From contig NZ_JBNILN010000010.1 of the NCBI RefSeq assembly GCF_050107715.1, positions 50,759 through 114,758 on the forward strand: 64,000 bases of DNA, in the 5' to 3' direction. The notes beneath the pieces are model-generated. The model made no database searches and was not told the origin of the DNA. It was given only the letters and a program-made list of their open reading frames with translations. Positions 56,829-64,000 of this stretch are shown here, piece after piece. The position numbers and the translations under genes were made by a program. Numbering within the stretch: position 1 is the first letter of the stretch; each line of letters opens with the position of its first letter. This DNA is from Metabacillus_B sp050107715. GTDB taxonomy: Bacteria; Bacillota; Bacilli; Bacillales; Bacillaceae.

Positions 56829-58376
56829 ATGACAAAGTCCATCCAGGATCAGGAAATGATTTTAGTATTGGATTTCGGAAGCCAGTACAACCAGCTTATC
56901 ACAAGAAGAATCCGTGAAATTGGAGTATATAGCGAGCTTCATCCTCATACGCTGACAGCAGATATGATCAAGAAGATTAATCCGAAAGGAATCATTCTTT
57001 CCGGAGGCCCGAACAGTGTATACGGAGAGAACGCATTCCGATGTGATGAGCGTATTTTTGATCTCGGCATCCCGGTACTTGGAATCTGCTACGGAATGCA
57101 GCTGATGACTCACTACCTTGGCGGGCGTGTGGAAGCGGCCGATCATAGAGAATATGGAAAAGCAAACATTAAGGTTCAGGAAAACTCGCTCCTTTTTGAC
57201 CGTCTTCCGGAAGAACAGCCGGTATGGATGAGCCATGGCGATCTTGTAGCTGAAATTCCGCCGGGCTTCAAAGTGGATGCCATCAGTGCTTCCTGCCCAT
57301 ATGCTGCCATGAGCGACGAGGACCGCAGGCTTTATGGTGTGCAATTCCATCCGGAGGTGCGCCACTCCCAGTTCGGGAATGACCTGCTGAAGAATTTTGT
57401 TCATAACATTTGCCAATGCCATGACGAATGGACAATGGAAAATTTCATTGAAATTGAGCTTCAGAAAATCCGGGAGTCCGTTGGAGACAAAAAAGTACTG
57501 TGTGCCCTTAGCGGAGGAGTTGACTCTTCTGTTGTTGCCGTTCTGATCCATAAAGCGATCGGCGATCAGCTTACCTGTATATTTGTAGACCATGGACTGC
57601 TGCGCAAAGATGAAGCAGAAGGGGTCATGAAAACCTTCAGCGAAGGGTTTAATATGAACGTCATTAAAGTGGATGCGAAGGAGCGCTTCATGGCAAAGCT
57701 TCAAGGTGTATCCGATCCTGAGAAAAAACGTAAGATTATCGGAAACGAATTTATCTATGTTTTTGACGATGAAGCGACGAAGCTTGAAGGGATTGAATTC
57801 CTGGCCCAAGGTACGCTTTATACCGATATTATCGAAAGCGGAACTGCGACGGCTCAGACAATTAAATCTCATCATAACGTTGGCGGGCTTCCAGAGGATA
57901 TGCAGTTCAAGCTGATCGAGCCGCTCAATACTCTGTTTAAAGATGAAGTCCGCGCTCTAGGATCTGAAATGGGCATTCCCGATGAAATCGTATGGCGTCA
58001 GCCGTTCCCGGGACCAGGTCTTGGAATCCGTGTGCTTGGAGAAATTACGGAGGAAAAGCTGGAAATTGTCCGCGAGTCCGACGCGATTCTCCGTGAAGAA
58101 GTGGCGAAAGCAGACTTAGAGCGTGAAATCTGGCAATACTTCACGGTGCTGCCGGATATCCGCAGTGTCGGCGTAATGGGAGATGCGAGAACGTATGACT
58201 ATACAATCGGGATCCGTGCCGTAACATCCATTGACGGCATGACGTCCGACTGGGCAAGGGTTCCTTGGGATGTCCTGGAAGTCATCTCGACCAGAATCGT
58301 CAACGAAGTCAGCCATGTAAACCGGGTCGTATATGATATTACGAGCAAGCCGCCGGCAACAATTGAGTGGGAATAA
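56829..58376 (+). CDS. guaA: GMP synthase (glutamine-hydrolysing)
   Basis: 515 residues. N-terminal class I glutamine amidotransferase (nucleophile Cys in LGICYGMQLMTHYLGG, about 86; His-Glu in GVQFHPEVRHS) and C-terminal ATP pyrophosphatase (PP-loop ALSGGVDSSVVAVL, about 228-241) with the dimerisation domain ending GIRAVTSIDGMTSDWARVPWDVLEVISTRIVNEV. Converts XMP, ATP and glutamine to GMP. Controlled by the upstream guanine-type riboswitch. Full length. Confidence 0.97.
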   Translation: MTKSIQDQEMILVLDFGSQYNQLITRRIREIGVYSELHPHTLTADMIKKINPKGIILSGGPNSVYGENAFRCDERIFDLGIPVLGICYGMQLMTHYLGGRVEAADHREYGKANIKVQENSLLFDRLPEEQPVWMSHGDLVAEIPPGFKVDAISASCPYAAMSDEDRRLYGVQFHPEVRHSQFGNDLLKNFVHNICQCHDEWTMENFIEIELQKIRESVGDKKVLCALSGGVDSSVVAVLIHKAIGDQLTCIFVDHGLLRKDEAEGVMKTFSEGFNMNVIKVDAKERFMAKLQGVSDPEKKRKIIGNEFIYVFDDEATKLEGIEFLAQGTLYTDIIESGTATAQTIKSHHNVGGLPEDMQFKLIEPLNTLFKDEVRALGSEMGIPDEIVWRQPFPGPGLGIRVLGEITEEKLEIVRESDAILREEVAKADLEREIWQYFTVLPDIRSVGVMGDARTYDYTIGIRAVTSIDGMTSDWARVPWDVLEVISTRIVNEVSHVNRVVYDITSKPPATIEWE

Positions 58377-58392
58377 CAGGAACACGAATGAA

Positions 58393-58424
58393 AACGAACA
58401 TTTTTTATTAAATGTTCGTTTTTT
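58393..58424 (+). terminator. Terminator of guaA
   Basis: AACGAACATTT-TTTATT-AAATGTTCGTT then T run. Confidence 0.9.
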
Positions 58425-58479
58425 GTATTGATTCTTTAGGGATGACCTGCTAGAATGTTCATATAAGTAAATAGGAAAT

Positions 58480-58550
58480 ACGTCGTATAATATTGGGGAT
58501 ATGGCCCGAAAGTTTCTACCAAGCTACCTTAAATGGCTTGACTACGGCGA
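58480..58550 (+). ncRNA. Purine riboswitch aptamer (guanine type) before pbuG
   Basis: P1 CGTCGTA / TACGGCG (one G-T pair), P2 TTGGG / CCCGA, P3 CAAGC / GCTTG, conserved ATATGG, TTTCTACC and CCTTAAAT. The specificity base in TTGACTACG is C, so guanine/hypoxanthine type. Confidence 0.95.
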
Positions 58551-58597
58551 TAGGACGGATGCGTAGTTTGCGCATTCCTTGTATCGTAAACGGTCAG

Positions 58598-58629
58598 GCG
58601 CTCTCTGTTTTTTTTCAGAGGCGCTTTTT
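58598..58629 (+). terminator. Expression-platform terminator of the pbuG riboswitch
   Basis: GCGCTCTCTG, eight T loop, CAGAGGCGC then TTTTTA. An intervening hairpin GGATGCG / CGCATTCC (58557-58579) may take part in switching. Confidence 0.75.
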
Positions 58630-58698
58630 ATTTGGACTTATACCTCTATTAACCTCCCGATCTATACGGCGCGTTTCATATCTAGGAGGAGACATAAG

Positions 58699-60030
58699 AT
58701 GAAAAAATACTTTCAGTTCGAAGAGCTCGGAACGAATTACAGGAAAGAGACCATTGGCGGACTTACCACCTTCCTTTCGATGGCCTACATCCTGTTTGTT
58801 AATCCAATGACTCTTTCTCTCAGCACAGTTCCAGATCTTCCTGACAGCATGAGAATGGATCAGGGAGCTGTATTCACCGCCACCGCACTGGCAGCAGCCG
58901 TTGGTACCCTGCTAATGGGACTGCTCGCCCGTTATCCGGTAGCCCTGGCGCCGGGAATGGGATTAAACGCCTTTTTTGCCTTTACAGTTGTTTTGACGAT
59001 GGGGATCCCCTGGCAGACTGCTTTATCCGGTGTATTGGTCTCCGGTATCTTTTTTACCCTTTTAACCCTGTCAGGTCTCCGGGAAAAAATTATTAACTCG
59101 ATTCCTTCAGAGCTGAAATTTGCGGTTGGAGCAGGAATTGGATTGTTCATCACATTTGTCGGCTTTCAAAATGCCGGAATCATTGTGAACAACGATGCGG
59201 TTCTTGTAGGTCTTGGCGATTTAAAGAACGGCTCTACCCTGCTTGCCGTTTTCGGTGTCATTATTACAGTCATTATGCTCGTAAAAAAAATCAACGGCGG
59301 AATATTCTTCGGAATGCTGATTACCGCAGCAGTCGGGATGGCAACAGGCCAAATTCCCTTACCGGAGCAGATTATAGGGGCGGTCCCGAGTCTGGAGCCT
59401 ACATTTGGCGCGGCAATCACTCACTTTGATCAAATATTTACACTTGAAATGCTTGTCGTAATCCTTACCTTTTTGTTTGTGGACTTCTTTGATACTGCAG
59501 GTACACTTGTAGCGGTGTCCAATCAGGCAGGCCTGACTAAGGACAATAAACTGCCCCGGGCAGGGAAAGCATTATTAGCAGACTCCGGAGCAACCGTGGT
59601 TGGAGCAATCCTAGGTACATCAACGACCACTTCGTACATCGAGTCGTCTGCCGGAGTAGCAGCGGGTGCCAGAACCGGATTTGCCTCCGTTGTAACAGCC
59701 GTGCTATTCCTGCTCGCGCTATTCTTCTCACCGCTGCTCGGTGTCATTACGGCCGCTGTTACAGCCCCGGCCTTGATCATTGTGGGTGTGCTGATGGTCT
59801 CTTCCCTGGGTAAAATCAACTGGGAGCGTTTTGAAATTGCCGTTCCTGCATTTTTGACCATTATTGCCATGCCTCTCAGCTACAGCATCGCAACGGGGAT
59901 CGCCATGGGCTTTGTTTTTTATCCGATTACCATGATTATGAGCGGTAAGAGAAAAGAAATTCACCCGGTTATGTATGGACTGTTTGTCATCTTCGTCCTT
60001 TACTTCATCTTCCTGTCCAGTAAGGGATAA
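58699..60030 (+). CDS. pbuG: Hypoxanthine/guanine permease PbuG
   Basis: 443 residues, about twelve membrane helices, AzgA/NCS2-like family: the N-terminal YFQFEELGTNYRKETIGGLTTFLSMAYILFVNP, then APGMGLNAFFAFTVV and FLFVDFFDTAGTLVAVSNQAGL and GAILGTSTTTSYIESSAGVAAGARTG. The ATG follows AGGAGGAGA; a longer open frame upstream overlaps the riboswitch terminator and is not coding. Imports hypoxanthine and guanine, repressed through the riboswitch when guanine is plentiful. Confidence 0.95.
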   Translation: MKKYFQFEELGTNYRKETIGGLTTFLSMAYILFVNPMTLSLSTVPDLPDSMRMDQGAVFTATALAAAVGTLLMGLLARYPVALAPGMGLNAFFAFTVVLTMGIPWQTALSGVLVSGIFFTLLTLSGLREKIINSIPSELKFAVGAGIGLFITFVGFQNAGIIVNNDAVLVGLGDLKNGSTLLAVFGVIITVIMLVKKINGGIFFGMLITAAVGMATGQIPLPEQIIGAVPSLEPTFGAAITHFDQIFTLEMLVVILTFLFVDFFDTAGTLVAVSNQAGLTKDNKLPRAGKALLADSGATVVGAILGTSTTTSYIESSAGVAAGARTGFASVVTAVLFLLALFFSPLLGVITAAVTAPALIIVGVLMVSSLGKINWERFEIAVPAFLTIIAMPLSYSIATGIAMGFVFYPITMIMSGKRKEIHPVMYGLFVIFVLYFIFLSSKG

Positions 60031-60033
60031 TAG

Positions 60034-60065
60034 AAAAAACCAGAGCCGAGGCTCTGGTTTTTATT
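60034..60065. terminator. Bidirectional terminator between pbuG and the anti-sigma gene
   Basis: AAAAACCAGAGCC-GA-GGCTCTGGTTTTT, symmetrical A and T tracts. Confidence 0.9.
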
Positions 60066-61446
60066 TTCTAATCGTAAGGTCTTCTTTATTGAGCGGGACT
60101 TTAAGTTCCAATTCCTCCACAACTATAGGGGGAGCGGAGGCCTGGAAGACAAGCTTTTCACTGTAGACTGTTTTAAACTTGGCAATATGAGAACGGCTGT
60201 CATCTGCTGATTGGTAATTGTAATCTTCTAAATAACCATCAGCGTTCGGATTCCCTTTATCGTACACATTGAAGAAATACTTTCTCGTTTTAGGGTCATT
60301 TCCTTTAACTGTGTAATGAACCCATACTTCGTTCCCTTTGTCTTCAAGCTTCGTAACGGTGATTCCGCCCTCTTTGTTCTGTGGCAGGTAAAGGGGAAGG
60401 GATGCGGTTATTTCTTTCTCCGCAGGCATACTGCCGTCCCGCAGATAGCGCTTTGATTGAATAACTAAGTAGTCAGGGATCTCCTTGAGCGGCTTGTATG
60501 ATTGAATGTTGTGGGACAGCACCTTTCCATCCTTGCGTTCATAATCGGTATGGCCGTAATGATTTCGGATTTCTAATTCATTGCCTGTATCATCATAGAC
60601 CTTATAACTAACTTGTTCTTCTCTGTTGTGCTTCCCGGTAAATTCTTCTGCTCTAGTGCGGATCTGGATGCCGGTAGGGGAAAATACCGCCTCTTCAATG
60701 AATAATTCCGCTTCTTTTTTAACGGATGCCGTCGGGCTGTAGCGGTATTCGGTCCCTTGTTTTTCGACTGGGAAAGTAAAATGCCATTTTCCTTTTATTT
60801 GTTCTTTAGATGCTGCAGGGTCCAAAGAATAGAGTGAATGGATGTTGATATCAAGCTTGAATTCTTCAGGCAGCTCCTTTTTTAACTCGATAACCTCCAT
60901 TCGCAGGTTCTCAGGTGCATCTTCCGGCAAACCGTTCATATGGCCTGATACAAATTCATGTCTTAGCCGTTCTCCATCTGCTGCAAATTCCATGACTGTG
61001 TTGAGTGATTTGTATTTGTCCTTGTCATAATCCATCTCGTAAAAGATGGTGATGCGAGGTCCTTCATAAAAGACTTCTTTAATGGTGATTTTTACCCCTT
61101 TATCCTCTGCTGTCTGATTGATTATCTGCTGTTCATTCTCCTTTATAGCCGTCTTCAGCTCTTGATCACCATATTGGGAGGTGAGAGTGCCTGAAGAAGG
61201 TGGGGGAGATGATAAAATCTGCTCTTTAATCGGTGTCTGGACAAAAACCAGCGTTGCCAATGCGGCAACAGCCACTGGAGTCAGCACATACACCAATCCC
61301 TTTTTAAACCGCATGGAAGGTTCTTTAGCAGGTTCCTCATCGAGGCGTATTTTCTCAAACACCTTATTTCGGTCATGGCTGGTGAACTTCAGCTGCTCTT
61401 TTTCTTGATTAGAAAGAAAATCTCCCATTTTATATGGGTCACTCAT
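60061..61446 (-). CDS. Membrane anti-sigma factor with DUF4179 domain
   Basis: 461 residues. N-terminal cytoplasmic part (1-46, including EKEQLKFTSHDRNKVFEKIRLD) presumably binds the sigma factor; one membrane helix (KGLVYVLTPVAVAALATLVFV, about 48-68); large extracellular DUF4179 region (about 85-330) and C-terminal beta-rich domain. Overlaps the sigma gene by eight bases. Predicted to hold its ECF sigma at the membrane until an envelope signal is sensed. Confidence 0.85.
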   Translation of the reverse strand: MSDPYKMGDFLSNQEKEQLKFTSHDRNKVFEKIRLDEEPAKEPSMRFKKGLVYVLTPVAVAALATLVFVQTPIKEQILSSPPPSSGTLTSQYGDQELKTAIKENEQQIINQTAEDKGVKITIKEVFYEGPRITIFYEMDYDKDKYKSLNTVMEFAADGERLRHEFVSGHMNGLPEDAPENLRMEVIELKKELPEEFKLDINIHSLYSLDPAASKEQIKGKWHFTFPVEKQGTEYRYSPTASVKKEAELFIEEAVFSPTGIQIRTRAEEFTGKHNREEQVSYKVYDDTGNELEIRNHYGHTDYERKDGKVLSHNIQSYKPLKEIPDYLVIQSKRYLRDGSMPAEKEITASLPLYLPQNKEGGITVTKLEDKGNEVWVHYTVKGNDPKTRKYFFNVYDKGNPNADGYLEDYNYQSADDSRSHIAKFKTVYSEKLVFQASAPPIVVEELELKVPLNKEDLTIRK

Positions 61447-61987
61447 AACGTAAAACCTCCTTTTGCAGCAAAGGACTCAATTTACTCTTCGCCCGCCGAA
61501 GCCTCGTCCGGACTGAGGCTTCCGGTATTTTCAGCACTTCTGCTATTTCTTTCGAGTTCAGATCCTGAAAATACATCATTATAAGCACTTCCCTGTATTT
61601 GACTGGAAGCTTCTCGAGAGATTGTCTGACTGCTGTGGCCTGCTCCTTTTGCTCAAAACTGCGGGATGGATTTGCTTTAGTATCTTCACTTTCACTGGTT
61701 TCCTTTGTCAGAAGCGTTTTTCTAAAAGGGGCACTCTTTAAGTAATCCTTGCATTTATTGATCGTAATTCGGTAAAGCCACGTTCGGATGCTTGAGTTTC
61801 CTTCAAAATGATCAAACTTGGTATATACAGAGACAAATGTATTCTGTACTAAATCTTTGGCTGTCTCAGCATTCTTTACATAAGAATAAGCGAGCCTGAC
61901 CAGCTCATCCCCGTATTCAATCATTAACTCATTCAGATAATCTTCTTTAATAGAAGAATGGGTTTCATTTAATTCGCCGGCGTTCAA
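61439..61987 (-). CDS. RNA polymerase ECF sigma factor
   Basis: About 182 residues. Region 2: EYGDELVRLAYSYVKNAETAKDLVQNTFVSVYTKFDHFEGNSSIRTWLYRITINKCKDYLKS; region 4: AVRQSLEKLPVKYREVLIMMYFQDLNSKEIAEVLKIPEASVRTRLRRAKSKL. I chose the TTG (reading L-N-A-G-E-L-N-E-T) because it is spaced from AAAGGGGG and because a GTG at 62005 would coincide with the predicted transcription start. Upstream promoter elements look like this class of sigma, so it is probably autoregulated. Confidence 0.88.
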   Translation of the reverse strand: MNAGELNETHSSIKEDYLNELMIEYGDELVRLAYSYVKNAETAKDLVQNTFVSVYTKFDHFEGNSSIRTWLYRITINKCKDYLKSAPFRKTLLTKETSESEDTKANPSRSFEQKEQATAVRQSLEKLPVKYREVLIMMYFQDLNSKEIAEVLKIPEASVRTRLRRAKSKLSPLLQKEVLRYE

Positions 61988-62010
61988 TTGTTTTCCCCCT
62001 TTCACAACCT

Positions 62011-62039
62011 TAGACGAGGACCGGAAACAATAGTGTTCA
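62011..62039 (-). promoter_or_regulatory. ECF-type autoregulatory promoter
   Basis: On the minus strand TGAACA (62034-62039), 17-bp spacer, CGTCTA (62011-62016). AAC/CGTC elements are the mark of ECF-sigma promoters. Confidence 0.7.
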
Positions 62040-62064
62040 AGTTTTTAAAATAAACCTCTGTAAA

Positions 62065-62190
62065 CTTGGCTGTGGCTTGGGTTTCGCTTATCTAAGGGCT
62101 GGCGGTGAGTCTCCTCCCGGCCTTCGAAGGTGCAGGGGCAGGGTGTCACTTGTCCCGCATCCCCCCTCAGGTATCCCAAGCCTCGATGCT
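62065..62190. repeat. Degenerate Bacillaceae intergenic repeat, copy B
   Basis: Inverted relative to copy A at 12211-12335: TTGGCTG, TTCGCTTA, GGCGGTGAGTCTCCT, GCAGGG and TGTCCCGC blocks occur in the same order as in the reverse complement of copy A. Both have lost much of the original palindrome. Confidence 0.6.
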
Positions 62191-62205
62191 TTAACAAAGC
62201 CTGAA

Positions 62206-62234
62206 ATAAAAAAGCTGCCGGATAATGCGGCAGC
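62206..62234 (-). terminator. Terminator of the glycerate kinase gene
   Basis: On the minus strand GCTGCCG-CATTATC-CGGCAGC then TTTTTT. Confidence 0.88.
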
Positions 62235-62242
62235 ATCTCTCG

Positions 62243-63394
62243 TTACTCTTTATAGGAAAAATTCTCTTTCCTCATCAAAAGTCCTGCTAGATTAAAAGCA
62301 AAACGCTCTGTGTTTTTTATTCCGTCTGCCAAAGCCTGTTCAAGCGAGAGTGCTCCAGGAGAGATGGAAAAAAGGGAAGTAAATCCGTTTTGAAGAAGAA
62401 TTTCTGCGTCCTCTCCTATTGTGCCAGCCATCCCGATTACCGGAATGCCTTGCTTGAGTGCGCGTTGAGCGGCGCCGAACGGTGTTTTCCCGTGCATCGT
62501 TTGGCTGTCCAATTTTCCCTCGCCGGTAACCAGCCAGTCCGCCTCTTGAATCAGACGGTCAAAGTGGATGCTGTCCAGTACTAAATCAATTCCTTTCTCA
62601 AGCTTTGCACCTAGGAATGCCATAAGTCCGGCGCCAAGTCCGCCTGCTGCTCCGGAGCCGGGAGAATCGGTGATCTCTTTCCCCAGATCCCGTTTTATAA
62701 TAGAAGAAAGATGTTGCAGATGGTGATCCAGCTGCTTCACCATGTCTGAGTCCGCCCCTTTTTGAGGACCGAATACAGCGGATGCTCCTTTATCTCCGAG
62801 CAGAGGATTATCAACGTCGCAGGCAGCAATGACTTCGATGTTATGGAACGCAGAAGAAAACCCGGCGGACTCAATTGCGTAAAGGTCTCGCAGTCCTCCT
62901 CCGCCAGGCTGTATAGGGTTGCCCTCTGAATTGACCAGCCTGTAACCCAATGCCTCTGCCATTCCGGCACCGCCATCGTTTGTGGCACTGCCCCCGATTC
63001 CAAGAATGATTTTATCCACTCCCCTTGAAGCAGCGTCCACCAATAGCTCCCCCGTCCCTTTTGTAGTGGTAACAAAAGGATTCCGGTCAGCAGGGGAAAT
63101 GAGGTGCAGCCCTGATGCTTCTGCCATTTCAATAACAGCTGTCCGTCCATTATCGATAAGGCCGTACACGGCTTGTACCGGCTGTGACAGCGGACCGGTC
63201 ACAGTTTTTTTTACGAGAGAACCGGAGGATGCACCAACCATCGCTTGAACCATTCCTTCTCCTCCGTCAGCTATGGGAATCTGGATGACTTCGGAATCAG
63301 GAAGTCTCCTTTTAAAGCCTTTCGAAAACGCAGCGGCTGCTTCTGCTGCTGTCATGCTTTCCTTAAATGAATCTGGAGCAATCACGATTTTCAA
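62243..63394 (-). CDS. Glycerate kinase, GarK/GlxK family
   Basis: 383 residues, glycerate kinase type 1: MKIVIAPDSFKESMTAAEAAAAFSKGFKR at the N-terminus, IPIADGGEGMVQAM, GGSATNDGGAGMAEALGYRL, GSGAAGGLGAGLMAFLGA, GEGKLDSQTMHGKTPFG. It phosphorylates D-glycerate to 2-phosphoglycerate, linking glyoxylate or glucarate breakdown to glycolysis. No other genes of that pathway lie adjacent. Strong minus-strand start preceded by GAAAGGAT. Confidence 0.92.
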   Translation of the reverse strand: MKIVIAPDSFKESMTAAEAAAAFSKGFKRRLPDSEVIQIPIADGGEGMVQAMVGASSGSLVKKTVTGPLSQPVQAVYGLIDNGRTAVIEMAEASGLHLISPADRNPFVTTTKGTGELLVDAASRGVDKIILGIGGSATNDGGAGMAEALGYRLVNSEGNPIQPGGGGLRDLYAIESAGFSSAFHNIEVIAACDVDNPLLGDKGASAVFGPQKGADSDMVKQLDHHLQHLSSIIKRDLGKEITDSPGSGAAGGLGAGLMAFLGAKLEKGIDLVLDSIHFDRLIQEADWLVTGEGKLDSQTMHGKTPFGAAQRALKQGIPVIGMAGTIGEDAEILLQNGFTSLFSISPGALSLEQALADGIKNTERFAFNLAGLLMRKENFSYKE

Positions 63395-63715
63395 GTAGAG
63401 TCATCCTTTCTGGAAAAGCTTAATTTCAAGTTGAACGGTTATTTCTTTTTTAAAAGAAAGATAAGCAACTCATTCTCCCGGAGGAAATGCTTCGACATTC
63501 TTTTCGCACGGGCAAGCAGATTTTGTTCCCATTGAGGGAATCCCCGGCGCATGCAGGCTGATTTTAAATCCTTTCCCACATTTGGTCACCGCATTTGCCA
63601 ATCTTCCCCGGCGTGTCGTTCTTTCTCTTGGAATAGGTTGATTAAGGGCCCTCAAGTCTTATTCATCTGTACTAACCAGCAGGTTTTATAAAGATAAAAC
63701 AAATTCAAAAAAAGA
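63395..63715. other. Intergenic region before the rrn promoters
   Basis: No gene supported. A 61-codon minus-strand frame (63470-63655) has basic, protein-like stretches and CGKGFK/CPCEK motifs but no clear ribosome binding site, so it is left uncalled. Confidence 0.4.
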
Positions 63716-63744
63716 TTGACGGAGTACGGCAATCATGATAAAGT
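63716..63744 (+). promoter_or_regulatory. rrn promoter P1
   Basis: TTGACG, 17-bp spacer, TAAAGT. Confidence 0.75.
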
Positions 63745-63811
63745 TTAATTCTTGCCTCAACAAAGGAAGAACAACAGCATATGAAACTCTTAAAAAACTT
63801 TCAAAAAGTTG

Positions 63812-63840
63812 TTGACGAATTCCTTGTAGTGTGGTAAATT
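63812..63840 (+). promoter_or_regulatory. rrn promoter P2
   Basis: TTGACG, 17-bp spacer, TAAATT. Tandem rrn promoters about 96 bp apart are typical of Bacillus. Confidence 0.8.
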
Positions 63841-63878
63841 AATAAAGTCGCTTCTGAACGAGGCGAACGAAACAAAAT

Positions 63879-63895
63879 GATCTTTGAAAACTAAA
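63879..63895 (+). promoter_or_regulatory. rrn boxA-like antitermination element
   Basis: TGATCTTTGAAAACTAA resembles the boxA of Bacillus rRNA leaders. Confidence 0.6.
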
Positions 63896-63950
63896 CAAAT
63901 CGAAGTGCCAACGTTAATTCTAAAGTTTTAAACAAGAGCTAGTCAAACTA

Positions 63951-64000
63951 CTTTTTGGAGAGTTTGATCCTGGCTCAGGACGAACGCTGGCGGCGTGCCT
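63951..64000 (+). rRNA. 16S ribosomal RNA, 5' end only
   Basis: The last bases of the window carry the universal 16S start GAGAGTTTGATCCTGGCTC and the following GACGAACGCTGGCGGCGTGC, including the site of the 27F primer. The gene runs past the window edge. Confidence 0.97.

Noticed and set aside
58579..58698. Forty-codon N-terminal extension of PbuG
   Set aside because: It overlaps the riboswitch terminator, has no binding site, and is not like the family; the ATG at 58699 follows AGGAGGAGA.
63470..63655. 61-codon minus-strand frame before the rrn promoters
   Set aside because: No binding site and no recognised family; position directly upstream of rRNA promoters makes it doubtful.

Overview
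The window comes from a Gram-positive, low-to-mid GC Bacillaceae chromosome (Bacillus-like). Evidence: strong AGGAGG-type ribosome binding sites with frequent TTG/GTG starts, cre, MhqR-type and WalR-type operators, purine riboswitches before guaA and pbuG, a phoD-tatA-tatC unit, a sacB-levB unit, and a 16S rRNA gene starting at the right edge behind tandem rrn promoters. I saw no prophage, insertion sequence or CRISPR array.

Layout. 0-8 kb: aldehyde-responsive adhR/adhA pair, phosphate/Tat operon, PadR-DUF1048 pair and an alanine/sodium symporter. 7.8-10.1 kb: quinone/electrophile defence genes (mhqP, mhqE, mhqD) under three near-identical MhqR-type palindromes. 10.1-17.7 kb: efflux genes (EamA with TetR, MFS), an LLM oxidoreductase, a secreted esterase, an orphan SunI/YnzG immunity-like protein and small unknown proteins. 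17.9-21.8 kb: cell-envelope block (six-LysM M23 endopeptidase, LytR-CpsA-Psr enzyme, BamE-like lipoprotein-like repeats). 22-25.6 kb: levan metabolism (levB, sacB).

26-49.7 kb is the most interesting part: what looks like a complete L-phenylalanine/phenylacetate catabolic island. It holds phenylacetate-CoA ligase (paaK), the ring epoxidase (paaABCD, without paaE), crotonases, an aldehyde dehydrogenase, paaH, paaJ and paaX; then a nitronate-monooxygenase-like enzyme and an aromatic-amino-acid-type ABC transporter; then a FlK-type thioesterase, phenylalanine dehydrogenase and a full four-gene 2-oxoacid dehydrogenase complex. Three of its promoters (paaA, the transporter, the thioesterase/Phe dehydrogenase operon) carry the same 21-bp dyad at the identical place, overlapping the last two bases of the -10 box. 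That ties uptake, Phe oxidation and ring degradation into one predicted regulon. The proposed flow is Phe uptake, deamination to phenylpyruvate, oxidative decarboxylation directly to phenylacetyl-CoA, then the Paa pathway to acetyl-CoA and succinyl-CoA. Two GC-rich tandem repeat arrays (2 x 127 bp, 4 x 83 bp) flank the transporter section.

49.8-64 kb: topoisomerase III between imperfect 79-bp direct repeats, a MoxR-DUF58-transglutaminase operon, guaA and pbuG with guanine-type riboswitches, an ECF sigma/anti-sigma pair with a recognisable autoregulated promoter, glycerate kinase, and the rrn promoter region running into 16S rRNA. All functional statements are from reading the sequence and family knowledge; no search was run.
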